Shown: positions 22,579 through 22,859 of the stretch, in pieces
Layout: every line of letters begins with the position of its first letter
How positions within the stretch are numbered: the stretch's first letter is position 1
Assembly (NCBI GenBank): GCA_009839535.1
Contig: VXPN01000020.1
Coordinates: 1,521 to 24,379, forward strand
Source of the DNA: Boseongicola sp. SB0662_bin_57
Lineage (GTDB): Bacteria > Pseudomonadota > Alphaproteobacteria > Rhodobacterales > Rhodobacteraceae
DNA: 22,859 bases
Direction: 5' to 3'
Program-made: the position numbers and the translations under genes
Notes under the pieces: model-generated
Databases searched by the model: none
Told to the model about the DNA's origin: nothing
What the model saw: the letters and a program-made list of their open reading frames with translations, nothing else

Positions 22579-22859
22579 TCACTTTGCCGTCCGAGCGCGG
22601 CAGAGCCCGATCACCGGAGAGTATTCGAGATCGGGAAATTGCGCAAAGTACCGCTCCCCGACCTTGTGGGGTTCCAGATTGTCGATGTCATCATAGCCCA
22701 GGCTGTTGAGAATGCCCGGCAGGTCGGGAGGAACAAAGCTGGAAAGCCAGGGCTCGCCACGTCGTGCGACGAAGGCCGCCGCGCTCGCCAGCAGGGGCTG
22801 GGCTTCGTCGGGGACCCACGCAGCCTCTGCAAGATAGTCGAACACCACGGTCGTGCCGG
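22579..22859 (-). CDS. C-terminal part of a class I SAM-dependent methyltransferase (TIGR00027/LCM-like), cut by the window end
   Basis: About 93 residues are visible; the frame stays open to the window edge (GTTVVFDYL precedes the first internal start), so the N-terminus lies outside. The segment VVFDYL, then GEPWLSSFVPPDLPGILNSL (quoted in part), GYDDIDNLEPHKVGERYF and the end CRARTAK resemble the last third of SAM methyltransferases of the TIGR00027/leucine carboxyl methyltransferase-like (putative S-adenosylmethionine-dependent, PPM/LCM) family. The SAM-binding motif itself is not in the window. It is in the same orientation as the DUF1801 gene but 625 bp upstream of it. Confidence 0.65.
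   Translation of the reverse strand, partial: GTTVVFDYLAEAAWVPDEAQPLLASAAAFVARRGEPWLSSFVPPDLPGILNSLGYDDIDNLEPHKVGERYFAQFPDLEYSPVIGLCRARTAK

Noticed and set aside
22034..22696. Plus-strand frame of 220 codons in the gene-poor gap
   Set aside because: It overlaps the methyltransferase end, has Arg/Ser-rich random composition, no ribosome site and no family resemblance.
1..22859. Insertion sequences, CRISPR arrays, tRNA attachment sites or phage genes marking horizontal transfer
   Set aside because: None were seen: no transposase or integrase motifs, no regularly spaced repeats and no tRNA-like sequence. Composition looks even apart from the first 70 bases.

Overview
The window is high-GC bacterial DNA, very likely from an alphaproteobacterium. 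A Rhodobacterales/Rhodobacteraceae-type origin is an inference from gene style and third-position GC bias; no 16S or tRNA gene is present to prove it. Almost the whole window is one catabolic island for nitrogenous, probably peptide-like or amide-like, compounds. No phage, transposase, CRISPR or RNA gene was seen.

Layout. Bases 1-233 are a C-rich low-complexity stretch plus a GC-rich hairpin. From 9816 down to 234 on the minus strand lies one tightly packed operon: creatinase-like M24 hydrolase, family-5 substrate-binding protein, two Dpp-type permeases, a fused two-domain ABC ATPase, an M20 hydrolase, a second creatinase-like M24 hydrolase and a DapA-superfamily lyase. Divergent from it (10084 to 14702, plus strand) is a GntR/FCD regulator followed by a carbamoylase-type amidohydrolase, a D-2-hydroxyacid dehydrogenase, pxpB and pxpC, all with ATGA-type overlaps or short gaps. 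pxpA is encoded on the opposite strand (15463 to 14699) and its stop codon overlaps that of pxpC. Divergent from pxpA is a second plus-strand operon (15579 to about 19006): class I glutamine-amidotransferase-like hydrolase, a third M24 creatinase-like enzyme, a decayed PotD-like binding-protein fragment, a cupin and a nitrilase-superfamily amidase. A LuxR-type regulator and a class III aminotransferase follow. Beyond a terminator-like hairpin lie a minus-strand DUF1801 gene, about 0.6 kb with no recognisable gene, and the C-terminal end of a methyltransferase cut by the window edge.

How it may work together (inference). The Dpp transporter would import a peptide-like or N-substituted compound. 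Several amide/C-N hydrolases (three M24, one M20, one carbamoylase type, one GATase type, one nitrilase) would take it apart. PxpABC would deal with 5-oxoproline or a related lactam. The dehydrogenase, DapA-like lyase and aminotransferase would process the carbon skeleton.

Two observations stand out. (1) All three M24 proteins lack the five metal ligands of metallo-M24 peptidases, and the M20 protein has lost at least three expected metal-centre residues, so the operon seems built around metal-independent or re-purposed hydrolases. (2) An 8-bp palindrome, GGTATACC, was found only twice in the window by eye, once in each of the two divergent intergenic regions and each time inside a plausible promoter. 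This suggests that one GntR regulator controls all four transcription units. The substrate cannot be named from sequence alone.
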